Below, piece by piece: positions 32,873 to 44,603 of a DNA stretch of 64,000 nucleotides. Both the position numbers and the translations under genes were made by a program. Positions within the stretch are counted from its first letter, which is position 1. Each line of letters begins with the position of its first letter. The DNA is from Phytophthora quininea (lineage: Eukaryota > Oomycota > Peronosporomycetes > Peronosporales > Peronosporaceae), in NCBI GenBank assembly GCA_011947345.1, contig JAAVTG010000039.1:62001-126000 (forward strand), in the 5' to 3' direction. Under the pieces are notes generated by a model. That model made no database searches. It was not told where the DNA came from and was given only the letters and a program-made list of their open reading frames with translations.

Positions 32873-34417
32873 ATGGCGTCGCTGGAGGCCCAGATCAAGC
32901 ACCAAGTGGAGTTCTACTTCTCCGACAGCAACTTCCGTCGCGACCGCTTCCTGCGCGAAGCCACCAAGAGCAGCGAGGGCGGATTCGTGCCCTTCAGCGT
33001 GCTCTTCACCTTCAAGAAGCTGGCGGCGCTCACCGTGGACGGCGCCGTGCTGCAGGCGGCCATGGCTGACTCGGATGTGGTAGAGCTCAACGAGGCCAAG
33101 AACGGTCTGCGTCGCAAGCACGAGCTGCCGGAGACGGACGACGCCCCGGAGCGCTCCATCGTGCTGGCAGGTCTGGGCCGCGAGATGCCCACCATCGACG
33201 AGATCAAGGACGGACTCAAGCCTCTCAACTGCGAGCTGCTCTTCATCGAACGCAAGAGCTTCCAGCGCCGGTTCTCCGGCGTGGTGCACGTGGAGCTCAA
33301 GGAGAAGGACGCCGTGCAGCGAGCTGTGGACTCGGCGGCTTCGTTGAGCATCCGTGGCTACACGCCGACGGTCCTGCCCAAGGCGGACTACCTTAAGCTC
33401 TCGCCGGAGGACAAGGTGGAGTTCGACAAGTCCACCAACGCCATGCTGGTCGCCAAGGATGTGCCTAACAAGCCGCTCACGTTCTTCCTGGACGAGCTGC
33501 TGCCGGTCTGGAAGGACGACGCAAAGCTGCGTGCCCGCGTGCGCTACTTTGACGAGTCACGCGAGCTGTACCTGCTGTTCTCGCAGGTGTCTTTCGCCGA
33601 GAAGGTGCTGAAGGTGCTGTCGGAGGACGTTTCGGTCATTGTGGACGACAAGAAGGTCACATTCGAGCTGGTGACGGAAAAGGGTGCCATCGCTGCCCGC
33701 CCGCGTCGCCCGCACGACGAGAAGAAGGAGAGCAGGAAGCGAAAGCACGAAGAAGGAAAGGTGATCCACATCTCCAACATTGCGCCACGCACCCGCATGG
33801 ACGACATTAAGCAGCTCCTGGCCACGGTGGCTGCGCCCAATGGACAGACGCCGTACGTTGAGTACGATGGCCTGGACTCGGCTAGTTTCAAGGTCCACAG
33901 CATCCCGGAAGCGACGGCACTGTTCGAGAAGCTCTCGGCGCTTCCTGAGCCCACGCTCGGCGGCAAGAAGGTTTCGTTCCACCTGCTCGACATTGGCGAG
34001 GAGCTGAAAGTGGACGTTCAATACGACGAGGGCCTTATTGTGCACTTCGACGGTGTGGAAGGCGAGGTATCGCGCGACGACATCAAGAACGCTGTGAACG
34101 AGAAGCTCGGTGACAAGGCCGCTGACGGCGAGGGTGTTGCGTTTATTAAGTACCAAATCGGCGACAAGGATGGTTTCCTTCGTGTCACCACTGCGGAACT
34201 TGCCAAGGAGGTTGTGGGACTGTTCTCGAAAGAAGGCGGTCTTGAAGTGAACGGTGTTAAGCTGACCAAGGCTAACATTGTCGAGGGTGACGAGGAGAAG
34301 AAATTCTGGGAGGACGCTCGCTCGGCGCGCTACAAGCGCTTCAAGCAGTCGCGCTCGAACAAGAACCAATTCCAACGTGGCCGAGGTCGCGGTGGTCGTG
34401 GTGGCCGCCGCCACTAG
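32873..34417 (+). CDS. SSB: La protein (LARP3), RNA-binding chaperone
   Basis: Binds the 3' oligo-U of RNA polymerase III transcripts and helps their maturation. Intronless, 514 residues, intact. The La motif is at residues 1-90 (IKHQVEFYFSDSNFRRDRFLR, the hallmark YFSDxN helix). An RRM follows at about 95-175. Two further RRM-like folds are suggested by the repeats around residues 300-380 (VIHISNIAP) and 385-470. The tail is a short RGG-type segment (FQRGRGRGGRGGRRH). The first ATG in good context is at 32873; the frame is open upstream without a better start. It follows the carrier gene on the same strand by 280 bases. Confidence 0.93.
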   Translation: MASLEAQIKHQVEFYFSDSNFRRDRFLREATKSSEGGFVPFSVLFTFKKLAALTVDGAVLQAAMADSDVVELNEAKNGLRRKHELPETDDAPERSIVLAGLGREMPTIDEIKDGLKPLNCELLFIERKSFQRRFSGVVHVELKEKDAVQRAVDSAASLSIRGYTPTVLPKADYLKLSPEDKVEFDKSTNAMLVAKDVPNKPLTFFLDELLPVWKDDAKLRARVRYFDESRELYLLFSQVSFAEKVLKVLSEDVSVIVDDKKVTFELVTEKGAIAARPRRPHDEKKESRKRKHEEGKVIHISNIAPRTRMDDIKQLLATVAAPNGQTPYVEYDGLDSASFKVHSIPEATALFEKLSALPEPTLGGKKVSFHLLDIGEELKVDVQYDEGLIVHFDGVEGEVSRDDIKNAVNEKLGDKAADGEGVAFIKYQIGDKDGFLRVTTAELAKEVVGLFSKEGGLEVNGVKLTKANIVEGDEEKKFWEDARSARYKRFKQSRSNKNQFQRGRGRGGRGGRRH

Positions 34418-34530
34418 ATGGAGAATCGATTCAGGGCATGCTTGATAGCTGTTCAAAGGGACCCGTGCTGCCAACTCTCTTTAGATTCACCCAGCAGAAA
34501 AATAAATATATTTGCGCATATTGCGCTCAC

Positions 34531-37500
34531 TTACTTCTCCCCGAGGAAGGACGTAGCGTCTTTCATGTTGGTGGCGTTATCACAGCTGGAACTGAGCTGG
34601 TGAATCAGTGCTTGCAGCTTCACTTGTTTTCCGACTTCGTTCGTCTGTATAACGAGCAGATAAGCACAACATTTCCACCCTAAAAGCAAAAACTGCGTAC
34701 CAAGTGACGGATCTGCTTTTCGCATTTCCGGAGCTCCTCATCCTTGGAATCGACGATAAGTCTCTGTTCCGCTGTCTGGATTTCTAGCATTGCCATGTCA
34801 TTCTCAAGTTTGCGGTGGGCTTTGCGAAGGTCATCGAGGTCTCTGTTGACCGTTAGCCGTTTCTCTCGCTCGTCTTCCAAAGCATTCCTGCTGACCGTGG
34901 CTGCATCATCGAGCCGTGCCATCTACAGCAGTTGCAGCAAATGAATTTCCTTATTCTTGTACACGCTCGATAAGCATGACCGTACCTTCCGTTCAAGCTG
35001 ATCCGCGAGTTCTTTCTTCTCTTGTAATCGTGACTTTAGCGACATACCCATCGATTCAAGATTCGCTACACTGTCCCGCAGGGTCTCCATCTCCCGCTCA
35101 CCATGTTGTTTCTCATCAGCTAGGGCTTTGTGGGCTTTGGAGAGCAGAATCAGCTCTTTATATGTGTTTTCATTGGAAAGTTTCTGCTCGTTGAGTTCGT
35201 CTTCTAAGCGCTGTACACAGCAGCATACAAAGCAACACGGTCAACCGATTTACGAGCGTCAAGAGTCTACATAGTACACATACATACCTTTCTTTCATCG
35301 TGGGCTGTCTCGAGTTCTTCGCGCTGGGCTGTATAGTCTCCAGAAATCGAAACTATCTCTTCTCGGAGTTCAGCCAGTTCCTTCTCATGAAGCTTTTTTC
35401 CTCCATAGCAACAGAATGAGACTGCGCGATTTCCTCGATGCGTATTTCCAGCACTTGCACTTTTCGCTTAAGCTCGGCGTTTTCATCTTCCAGCAATCCA
35501 CGTTTGGCTCGACTCTCTTGAAGCAGCGATTCGCGCTGTTGGAGAGCACCGAGCTTCTTGTTCATATGCTGTCCCATGCTTTCGCATTGCATCGAAACTT
35601 CCCGGAGTTTTGCTTCATACGAATCTCGCAATTTTTGCATCGCATCGTCCTTTTGCCGGATCTGGTCTGCAAACTTGACACCAAGATCTTTGAGTTCTTG
35701 GTCTTGCTGGGCTTTCAATTCATCTTGCAGGTGAAGCGATTGTTGCATTTCTGCTTGCAACTTCTCGACTGACTTCGCACTTGCCTCAGCATTCGCTTGC
35801 AGGGTTGCGATACTCGATTGTAAAGTATCGTTAGCATCACCAACGCGTTGGTTGAACGCCATGATCCCCTCCGACAATCCAAACGCATGAAATCGCTTGT
35901 TCCCAGAGCTGGCAAGCGACTGGGTTAGCAATAACAGCGTCTCGACTACGATTTCTTTGTCAGTGCGATTAAACAGTGCTGCGCCCAACACCGTGGACAC
36001 CTCGGACGATTGTAGGAACTGGCTCAACGTGCGCCTTGTCTTATCAGCCATTTCCTCGTCACCCAATAGGCTTGACAACAGACTCTGTCCGCAAAAAGGA
36101 AAATAAGTTAAAATCGATAGCAAATAGTTGACTGAAAACTCGACGAAAAACGCACCACTAAGTTAATTGAGAGCTGTGGGTGGAAACTTATTAGATCTTG
36201 AGGATCCACGGAGCTGATTAAGGCGGACTCCACCTGTATCAGTGTTGCGCTCTGCAATTACAAACAAGTTAGAGCAAGGTAATACAAAATGGCATGAACG
36301 TATGGAGAAACCTGATTGAGACGGATATTCTGGACGCAAAGAGATCGGATTGCCGGGAGTTCGCTCAGCTTTGCAAGCAAGCGGCATACTTCAACGCTGT
36401 GAAGATATTCCTCCGAGTTGCTAAGCGCGCAACTGTCTTCGGCGCTTTGCACGACAGTGGTGACATCGTTGACGCACCTAAGCATTCCAGTCACGACAGG
36501 ATTCAACCGCTCCGTGTTACTCGTCGAGTCGAACAAAGCGCGAAGCGCACGGATGTCATCGCCCACTAATTTCAACACGAGCTGCGCTGTGATCGTCGAG
36601 GCGAGCTTGGATGGATGCAGTGTTGTTTGAAGAACCCGGTAGAGTACAGCTTGGTCGGATAATCCTTTGATGAGTAGCTTTCGGAACTGGTGGGTGAGTT
36701 TGACGATAGATGAGAGATAATGGGCAGCAACCAGGATCTGCTCCACGTCTCCGTTCAGATTGATAGTCATGAACGCGTTGTCGATCGCCGGTGCCACCTT
36801 CGGATACTGTTCAAGCATGGACAATATGTCCCCGCTTTCAGCCAGATCACACAGCAGGTCCACGCTCACCGTTTGCAGCAGCGACCGTCGTTCCAGAATG
36901 GTCGTCGACACCGACATGTTGTCGTCGACGTGTTCGTAATAAGACCCGTCTAGCACAGAAAACACGAGTGCAAACGCTTGGTCCACGTTCTTCTCGCTGA
37001 AGAGTTTGCTGCCGATTGGCTCGGTGAGAACCAGCCGCGCGAGGATCGCCATGCTAAACACCAACAGCTCTGCATCTTCCGTGCTATTCAGCAGAATCGT
37101 CAACGACCTGTAGAAGTCCTTGATCTTCTTCATCTCCTTGACATAAATGCGGACGCCGGCGCTGATCTTGATCATCTCGGCCAGTGCCAGAAGCTGCAGC
37201 TTGAGCCCGGTGTCGGCATCGCAGCCATGCCTCAAAGCTGTCACGGAGATGCTGTCCACGAGCCACTGCAGCAGCTTACACAGTGCGTGTGACGGGTACC
37301 CAATCGCAGTGCTTCTGGTGAATAAGTAGCCCAGCTCTAGCAGTTGCAACGAGTACTCTGGACTCTGCTGGGTCGGCTGCGAGTACTGAGACTCCTCGAT
37401 CTCTGCGCCAGCGTCCACGGTCTTGGTAGAGGACGCCGTGTCAAGAAAATGCACCGCTAGAGTGTCCAGCAGCTTCAGACACAACGTCGTGTGGCTGACA

Positions 37501-37742
37501 GAGAAGAACTCGCTCTGTGCCGTGACTTTCCGCGCCGCATGGTAAAGCTGGGAGGCCGACTCAGCGTTTGGGGAGTCGAGGTAGCCATCCACAGCCGTCA
37601 GTAGAGCTGGTCGTCCAGGCTTACTGCGCTTGTCTAGAGTTGCTCGGCGCGTGGAGACGGAGGAGAAGGACGTGAACGTCGTCGGCTCCGAGACGTCCAT
37701 TGCCGCCGTTGAAGCCATTTTAGAACGATTTTGGTCGCACAT
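34531..37742 (-). CDS. CIP2A: CIP2A homologue (inhibitor of protein phosphatase 2A)
   Basis: CIP2A binds PP2A B56 subunits in animals. There are six exons (37742-36312, 36251-36156, 36084-35288, 35210-34986, 34922-34701, 34644-34531) with in-phase introns of 56-77 bases; about 961 residues against 905 in human. The N-terminal 650 residues form an armadillo-like array. The stretch KDFYRSLTILLNS, then GSKLFSEKNVDQAFALVFSVL and SVDLLCDL, aligns motif by motif with human CIP2A (SFYRTLITLL, GEKLFHARN, YSVDLLMDL; from memory). The last 300 residues are a continuous coiled coil, as in human. One A is missing from an A run near 35398. The start may be 37718 instead. Divergent from the reductase gene, 188 bases apart. 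Confidence 0.82.
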
Positions 37743-37789
37743 CCATTTAAGTACGAATTACGTATGATCGGTCAGTATAGTGAGACGGG

Positions 37790-37794
37790 CCAAT
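37790..37794. promoter_or_regulatory. CCAAT box in CIP2A/reductase divergent promoter
   Basis: CCAAT within the 188-base spacer between two divergent start codons. Function inferred from motif and place. Confidence 0.35.
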
Positions 37795-37930
37795 CGCAGC
37801 GCAGCATTCCATTTCATCGGACACGTCTGATTACGTATCTCCAACTGACTGACTCAGCGATCTTGCTGCTTGGTCTTTCACTTCACTTTCGAATTTGCCA
37901 AGAGAAGAGAAGCACCCAAGCAGCTCAAAG

Positions 37931-39108
37931 ATGACGACCAAGAGCTCGTGGGCCGTCTCCGAGAAGGGCACGTTCGTGCGCGACGCCAGCAAGTTCCGCA
38001 ACTGGATCGAGCCTAGCGCCGACGCCGAGTTCCCGGCCGAGGCCAACCGCTACCACCTCTACATCTCGCTGGCGTGTCCGTGGGCGCACCGCTGCCTCAT
38101 CACGCTCTACATGAAGGGGCTGCAAGACGTCATCGGGCTCTCGGTGGTGCACCCAGTCTTCCAGCGCACGCGTCCCAACGACCCGGAGGACCAGCACATG
38201 AGCTGGGCCTTCGCAGACCCCAAGAAGACCCCGTCGCTGCCCGGTCCGTCGGGTCTCGGCCAGTACTCATCTGAAGGAGCCATCCCTGACACGGTCAACA
38301 ACGCGCAGTATGTGCGCGACCTGTACGAGATGTGCTCCGAGGGCAACACGCGCTACACGGTGCCCGTGCTGTGGGACAAGACCAAGAAGACCATCGTGTC
38401 CAACGAGTCGGCGGATATCATCCGCATGTTCAACTCGTCGTTCGAAGCCATCGTGCCGTCCAAGGTGGACCTGTATCCGGGCAAGTACCGCGAGGACATC
38501 AACGCCATCAATGAGTGGATCTACAACGACATCAATAACGGCGTGTACAAGTGCGGCTTCTCGTCCACGCAAGTGGCGTACGACGAGTCCGTCACGAAGC
38601 TGTTTGAAGGACTTGACCGCGTCGAGGAGATCTTGTCGAAGCAACGGTGAGTTTTTCTGCTTTTATTGCTTGGTTTGTGGTGGTTGAATTCTAATGCTTT
38701 GGGGTAGGTTCTTGATGGGGGACGTCTTCACTGAGGCCGACATCCGTCTGTTCACGACGCTGATCCGCTTCGACGAGGTGTACCACGTGCACTTCAAGAC
38801 CAACAAGAAGATGATCAAGGAGTACCCGAACCTGCTCAACGTACGTGAATTGTTAGATGTTCAATACGATTTGTGCTTGTCTAACATGAATCTGATGCTT
38901 GCAGTACACGCGCGAGATCTACCAGTTCCCGCCAGTGAAGAAGTCGGTGAACATGCAGCATATCAAGCTGCACTACTACGGATCGCACACCCACCTCAAC
39001 GCGTTCGGCATCGTCCCTGCCGGGCCTGACACGGACTACACCGTCAAGCACGATCGCGACCGCTTTGCGAACGCGTCGCTGCCCGAGTTTCCTGTCAACA
39101 GCAACTAG
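37931..39108 (+). CDS. Glutathionyl-hydroquinone reductase (Xi-class GST)
   Basis: Reduces glutathionyl-hydroquinones to hydroquinones with glutathione. There are three exons (37931-38646, 38708-38840, 38905-39108) with 61 and 64 base introns; 350 residues, intact. The Xi-class catalytic motif is ACPWAHR near residue 55. It is followed by the conserved YTVPVLWDK and VSNESADIIRMFN of the thioredoxin fold, and an all-helical C-terminal domain with YKCGFSSTQ and YHVHFKTNKK. The ECM4/YqjG family has the same length and order. It ends 91 bases from the convergent RAPTOR stop codon. Confidence 0.94.
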
Positions 39109-39199
39109 GTGAAACAAGGCCCGAAGAACGCCATCCAGCACCGATGAATATCAACCGTAGCAGCTTTTTTATCGAAACATTGAATACGTTCAATTTGTT

Positions 39200-42100
39200 T
39201 TACTTGTCACTGGAATAAACGGCAACAACGGAATCTGTGGCCCCGGCTGCCAAGAAGATCCGATGAGGATGGAAAGCCAAGCACGAAACGGGACCAATTC
39301 GCTCGCCAAGGAAGCCCTCGTGGTAGCGAATGAGCGCTAGCTGCTCTCCATCGCTACGGAATACCTTAATAAATTGATTATGTGAGCCACTGCATTGTTA
39401 CCAGAAGAAACAATGTTAGCGAAATGAACTCAAACAACAGAAAGGTAAGTAGAAGAACGCACCTGGCAAAAATCGGAGCATAGTCATGAACAGCAAGAGC
39501 GGTCATCGGCGACCGATGAGCCTCCAGGGATTTGACACTGGTTTTCGGGTAGCGCAAGTCCCAGAACTTCAGCTCCCCAGTCACAGAACCGGACAGTAAC
39601 TCGTTGCGGCCAGCGTAAATGTGTGTCTGCACCACCCACGACGAATGCTCTTTCATCATCATTTTCACGGCGGAGTCGGGCCTACTTCGAGAGTCAAAGA
39701 TTCGCAGAGTGCCGTCGCCAAAGCCAGAAACGAGAATACCCGGAATACTTTCATCGCTGGCCATGCTTGTGATGCAAGAGTCCGTTTGGGTTGGGATCGC
39801 AATCGTGCATTTTCTTGGCGCAAGTCCCATCCTCGCAGCATGCTGGAGTTGCCGCCAGCAAACATAACTCCAGCTTGTTGCTGCCAATCCATGACCATCC
39901 CGGAGCCTCGTGTTCCTGGCACAAGATCGGGTACGGCGACAAACGCCGACAGCAATTTGGGGCTGCCTGGTGTAGGATGCGGAGTGTGTAGTCCATGATA
40001 AATCTTAATCACGCCATCGTCAGAACCGCACGTTAACAGACTTTCTTCAGTTTCGTTGATCCAGTTCAGCGACGTCAATCGGGACCTGTTGAAAGCAACA
40101 ACACGTGTGAGCGGAATTCACCACATGCCAAGGGCAACAATACTTACCCCGGTGGGTTCTTGTTACCGAAGCTGAGCACTTTCGTCTCACTTTCTTCAAA
40201 GTTGTAGAGGAGATTTGATCCTTCTCGTCGGCAACGAGAAGCATTGTTTCATACGGGTGGAACAGCAGCAACGACGTCATTTCAGCATCGTTGTTTAGCA
40301 CAGCACGCTGGCGGAGGTTTAGCGTGAAATCTTTCACCGCTTCTTGGTCACCCAATGTTGACGCACGATGCGGAGTATCATACTCCATCGGAGGGTAAAG
40401 AGGGGGTTATGCGGGCTCATGTCACGGATTCCGGGCATTGCAGAAGATCTCGACGGGCGAGGTGATGCAAAACCGGGTGCGAGCTTTGTTGCCGCAGTGC
40501 GAATTCGATTGTATCGACGGCGGCGCTCCCATCGTTCAGCACCCTTTTCGCTTAGCGGGTCTTCGTCATCGCACACCGGCTCCAGAATTGGCTCGTTGAA
40601 TTCCGCTTTGTGTCGGTCGTAATACGTTGACAATAATGTTGACGGAAAATCGTCTTGTCTCCCATAGCGCGGCAGCATAGGCGGAGTGTCTGAAGGATAG
40701 CTGCTCATATTTCCGTTTGGAGGTCGATGGTTTGCCATTCCGTAGCTTGGAGTGGACCCAGAACCTCCACCAAGGTATTGACTCTGTGTTAATGTGTTGT
40801 TGCCTGAGCTTACAGGCGCACGTGACATCGCACGACCATCCCCAGAACTATTCTGTAAGTTCTCTTGATACTGGCGGAAGTTCCCCACCGACACGGCAGG
40901 TCGCAAGCCCTTTGGCGCTGCCGCTGGACCAGATATAATTTCTGGAGTCCTCGTCAAGTTAGCACGATCGGGAGCGGCTACATTATTTTCTGTGGGCGGC
41001 CCAATGCGTGTATTTCCTTGCTGTGTTTGCGGATAGCCTAAACCAGGTACGGACCCTTCCCGACGCAGTAAAGAGTTGACTCCAGGATTTCGTAACTCGT
41101 CAATACGAGAACTGGGTTGACTTTCAATATTTGCACTCCGAGGAGGAGACGCCAAAGCATTCCCTGTTTGGCTGCTCGTGCGCAATCGATCTTGTTCCCC
41201 TTCCAAAATGCTCGCGTTCACGAAACTGACGATCGCTTTCACAGCATCCACTACGTGTGGGAATGGGTCTCTAGATTGCATCTCCTTTAGAACGTGCCAT
41301 ATCTGAGCATAGTATTTTGCATCCTCTCCAATGGATTCCCGTAGCTGCTCATCCACAAATATTTCTGTAGCACTCGAGAAAGCCATTCCGTTTTGGTTGT
41401 CTGGAGGGTTCATCCTATCACCTCCAAGTCGATGGCTTGGGCCGTGGTCGATACCGTGATCAGACGTTGTAGATTTGGAGGCATTTGCCGGTTGGTTTTT
41501 AAAGTGTTTTGCTACTGATTCGAAGCGATCTTGGTGGTAATTGTGCAGGATTACGTTGGCTAAAGCCAGCACACTTTCTCGACGCACAAGTGGCGACCCA
41601 TCGCGACATCCCCACAGTAACTCCATGGCCACGATAATATCATCATGGGCTCTTTGCTGCAGGAAATCCTCTAGTCGATGAATGTCAACGTGTTTTCCAC
41701 TCGCGTTTGGGTCGCATTGAAACCCAATCAAGGTCCCAAGCGCATATGCTGCGGCAGCACGGACTTCTGGGCGATCGTCACGAAGTCTTGCACCGAGCAC
41801 TCGGGGTACTTGATCTTCAATTGTTATTCTCTTGGCATCGTCAAAGTTCTCCCATAACTTGGCTAGGCACAAGCACACCCATTTTCGCACTTCTTCTTCT
41901 GAATCTTGCAGCAAATTCACGCATATCTTGTGCAAGTACTGCGGCAAGCAGCTTTTTGACCAGGTAGATAGTTGTTGCATATCGCCGAGATTATAAATGC
42001 CGCCATCACCTTCTGTTCAGCTGGCATCAAACTTCCTCCACCACTATACGCGCCTTGATTGCTCCCACCATTGTGCAGTCCAGCAGCGAGATGTGAAATA

Positions 42101-43677
42101 AAGTAGGAGTGGCCATCGTCTTTCACGAGATCCACCTGGCAGCTGGGGTCCAATGCCATTATTTTCGCCCAGATAAAGACAAGAACTTGACGCAGCTCAC
42201 TGGCTGGCGATTGTAATAGCTTGAGTACGTATGGGAATATTCCGACGGATAGAGCTAAGTTGACAGCCCACGGCCCCAAGTCAAGGAATTTCTTTAGCAA
42301 CACAAGTGCGCGCAGTCGGTGAACTTGACTCAGCAACACCTGCAGCACCATCGGAAGTTGCTGTGGAGGTGGCTTGGAGGACGATCCGAACTGCAGCCAA
42401 ACTTCAAAGGCGGTGAGCTGTTCTGCAAAGAATCGCGACGGCTGGAAGCTCATGTCAACGTTCGGGTAAGGGTTTGAGAGCTTGTAGAGCTGGTTCAAAC
42501 ACACTTCAGCAGCCAAGTCCCACGAACGCCAAAGGGTGTGATGATTTGTAGGCGGGAGGGCCGGAAGAGAGCAAGGAGAGCAGCCTTCGGACTTCATAAT
42601 TCGCTCGGCAAGCAAAAAGTTGCGAAATAGCGACGCCACCAGTAAATCCTGCCGGAACAGCTTCTGGAAGAGCTCGCGCGGCAGCATATTCCACGCGATC
42701 GTATCAGTGATAGCTGTGAATATCCAGTTCAACTCGCCCAAGGGTGTTTTTCGATCTGTTAGCTTGCCGGGGATACGCTCAATGAAGCTGGCGTCTAAAT
42801 GTGACATCGAGAGTTCATTCTGCGAGATAAACCACCGCAGCGCAACCGTGATAGGAGTCGTCAAGCAAGATGTGAACACGTCTGCGCAGAGCTCCGGGTT
42901 CATAGGCAGCAATTCATCTGCACCACACGCAGCAAGAACAATGGCCTCGCTAGCGGACGCACTAGCAGTTCTCCCGTGCGACGTGGAAGTGCTCGTCGGT
43001 GGAGAAGTAAAATGGCTCAGAAGTACCCCCGCTGCAGAGCAGTCGAACACGTAGATGGACGGAGTCCCGACCCACGACTGCAAGTCGTACACTAGCAATG
43101 GGATGTACTGCGTGTAGCTCTTGTTGAAGACCCAGACCTCTCCATTTTGGGTCGGTCGTGGCACGCCGTGCCCATTGTAGTGGAACAGCACTCGGTCGTG
43201 CTTTGCCAGTCGTCGTCGGTTCACACACAGCTCCCGTATCTTCTCCACGGTCGGGTCCAGACTCTGTTTGTATCGCGCACGCGGCTGCCACCGCTCGTAC
43301 TGGGACTGGAGCGTGTTGCCGATCGTCTCGATGGCTTTCTTTGCTGGCATGGAGAACGGGTCCACCCAGCACTCTTTGCGAGCACAAGGCGTCGATTTCT
43401 CCACGTCCGGAGGGTCTGTGCCGATGTTGAGACACAGCACCAGTGCCACGTCCATCGTCTTCATACGCTCGCGCATGCGCCACGGCACAATCTCCGTCGC
43501 TGGTGGTGCTTCGTCCTCCTTCTCGTCTGGCTTGCGCTTTTCCGCTTCCTGGGCAAAGCGCAGGCCTCCCGCGCGCTCGTTTGAGTGGCTCCCGGTCATG
43601 CCGAGAGGCTGGTAGTTGGTGTTGGCAGTCGACACGCTCGGAGACCCGAAGGAGGGCGCCTGGGACGTCACTGCCAT
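39200..43677 (-). CDS. RPTOR: RAPTOR, scaffold subunit of TOR complex 1
   Basis: Recruits substrates to TOR kinase. There are three exons (43677-40148, 40085-39463, 39389-39200) with introns of 62 and 73 bases; about 1448 residues. The N-terminal conserved domain has [12 protein letters not shown] and YVFDCSAAG, the caspase-like histidine and cysteine positions. Then come armadillo/HEAT repeats ([10 protein letters not shown]), a low-complexity part of about 300 residues, and C-terminal WD40 repeats ([25 protein letters not shown]). Four missing bases interrupt the frame: near 41955, 40398, 40222 and 39818. After correction the exon phases agree. The length and order match animal, plant and yeast RAPTOR. 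It diverges from the dynein light-chain gene with 121 bases between starts. Confidence 0.95.
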
Positions 43678-43798
43678 CGTCGATCAGCAGGGACGCGGCG
43701 GCAGCAGCCTGACCCCACCTTGAGTTTTTAAAGTTCGAGTCGTACTTAATTATTAACTTGGTATTTGTATACAGTTCAAATGCGAACTTAACGTGCTA

Positions 43799-44506
43799 AT
43801 GAGTTGCGATCGGCCTTCCAAGCGCCAGAAGATCATGGAGAACGCCGCGGTGCGTGGGCCCCAGGCGCTCTGCTGCGACCTGGACTTGGATCAATGGCAA
43901 GGCAGATAACTTACCTTTCTGTGTGGCGATCGGCGGCGTAGTACGAGTTCCAGCAGATCCAGGACGAGGTCAAGAAGATCACCCTCGAGGTTTGTCAAGC
44001 AGGAATTGGGTCATGGACTTTAGTAATCGTTCTCCCTTATGTTGGCAGATCCCCGAGAAGGTCTTGGCAGGCCATACCTACCATGCTGCAGATGTGCATC
44101 AGTGGACGACGGACATTTCGTCCCAGTGCCTGAAGGAACTCAAGGGCGTAGCCAACGGCTCGGCCGGATTCAAGTTCATCGGTGCGTCGTTGCTCAACAC
44201 TTGGAGTGATGCTTCAAGTAGCGTTGTTAAATATTTAACGACAAAAATTGAGTACGACGAACTAACAAACGGATGCTGTGCAGTGCACTGCACGATCCTG
44301 CAGAAGCGAAACGCGGGCTTCCACACCAATTCGTCGTGCTTCTGGGACGCCGAGCGTGATGGTAGGTTTTGTGGCAGTTTGGTCACCAAACCCGCGTCTG
44401 ACCGACGTCTCGTTCGCGTGATAATGATCCAGGGAGCGTGTCCATTCGATGGGAAAATGCGACCATGACGTGTGTCCTCACGGTCTACTGCGTCAGCCTC
44501 CAGTAG
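43799..44506 (+). CDS. Tctex-type dynein light chain
   Basis: Small dynein light-chain subunit used by cytoplasmic and axonemal motors. There are five exons (43799-43849, 43942-43989, 44049-44181, 44284-44361, 44433-44506), all phases consistent; 127 residues, intact. The Tctex-1 fold is seen in the helix WTTDISSQCLKEL and the strands FKFIVHCTILQK, GFHTNSSCFWD and VSIRWENATMTCVLTVY. The closing strand is typical for DYNLT. The first 17 residues (RPSKRQK) are a short basic extension. No frame error was met. Confidence 0.92.
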
Positions 44507-44603
44507 CCACAGTTGTGACTAAATCAATAGCAGTGGCAGCGGCATCATTCCGCTTTGTGTATGCGAAGCTGTAGAGGGGAACAGATAGCAGGGGATCTTG
44601 AAC

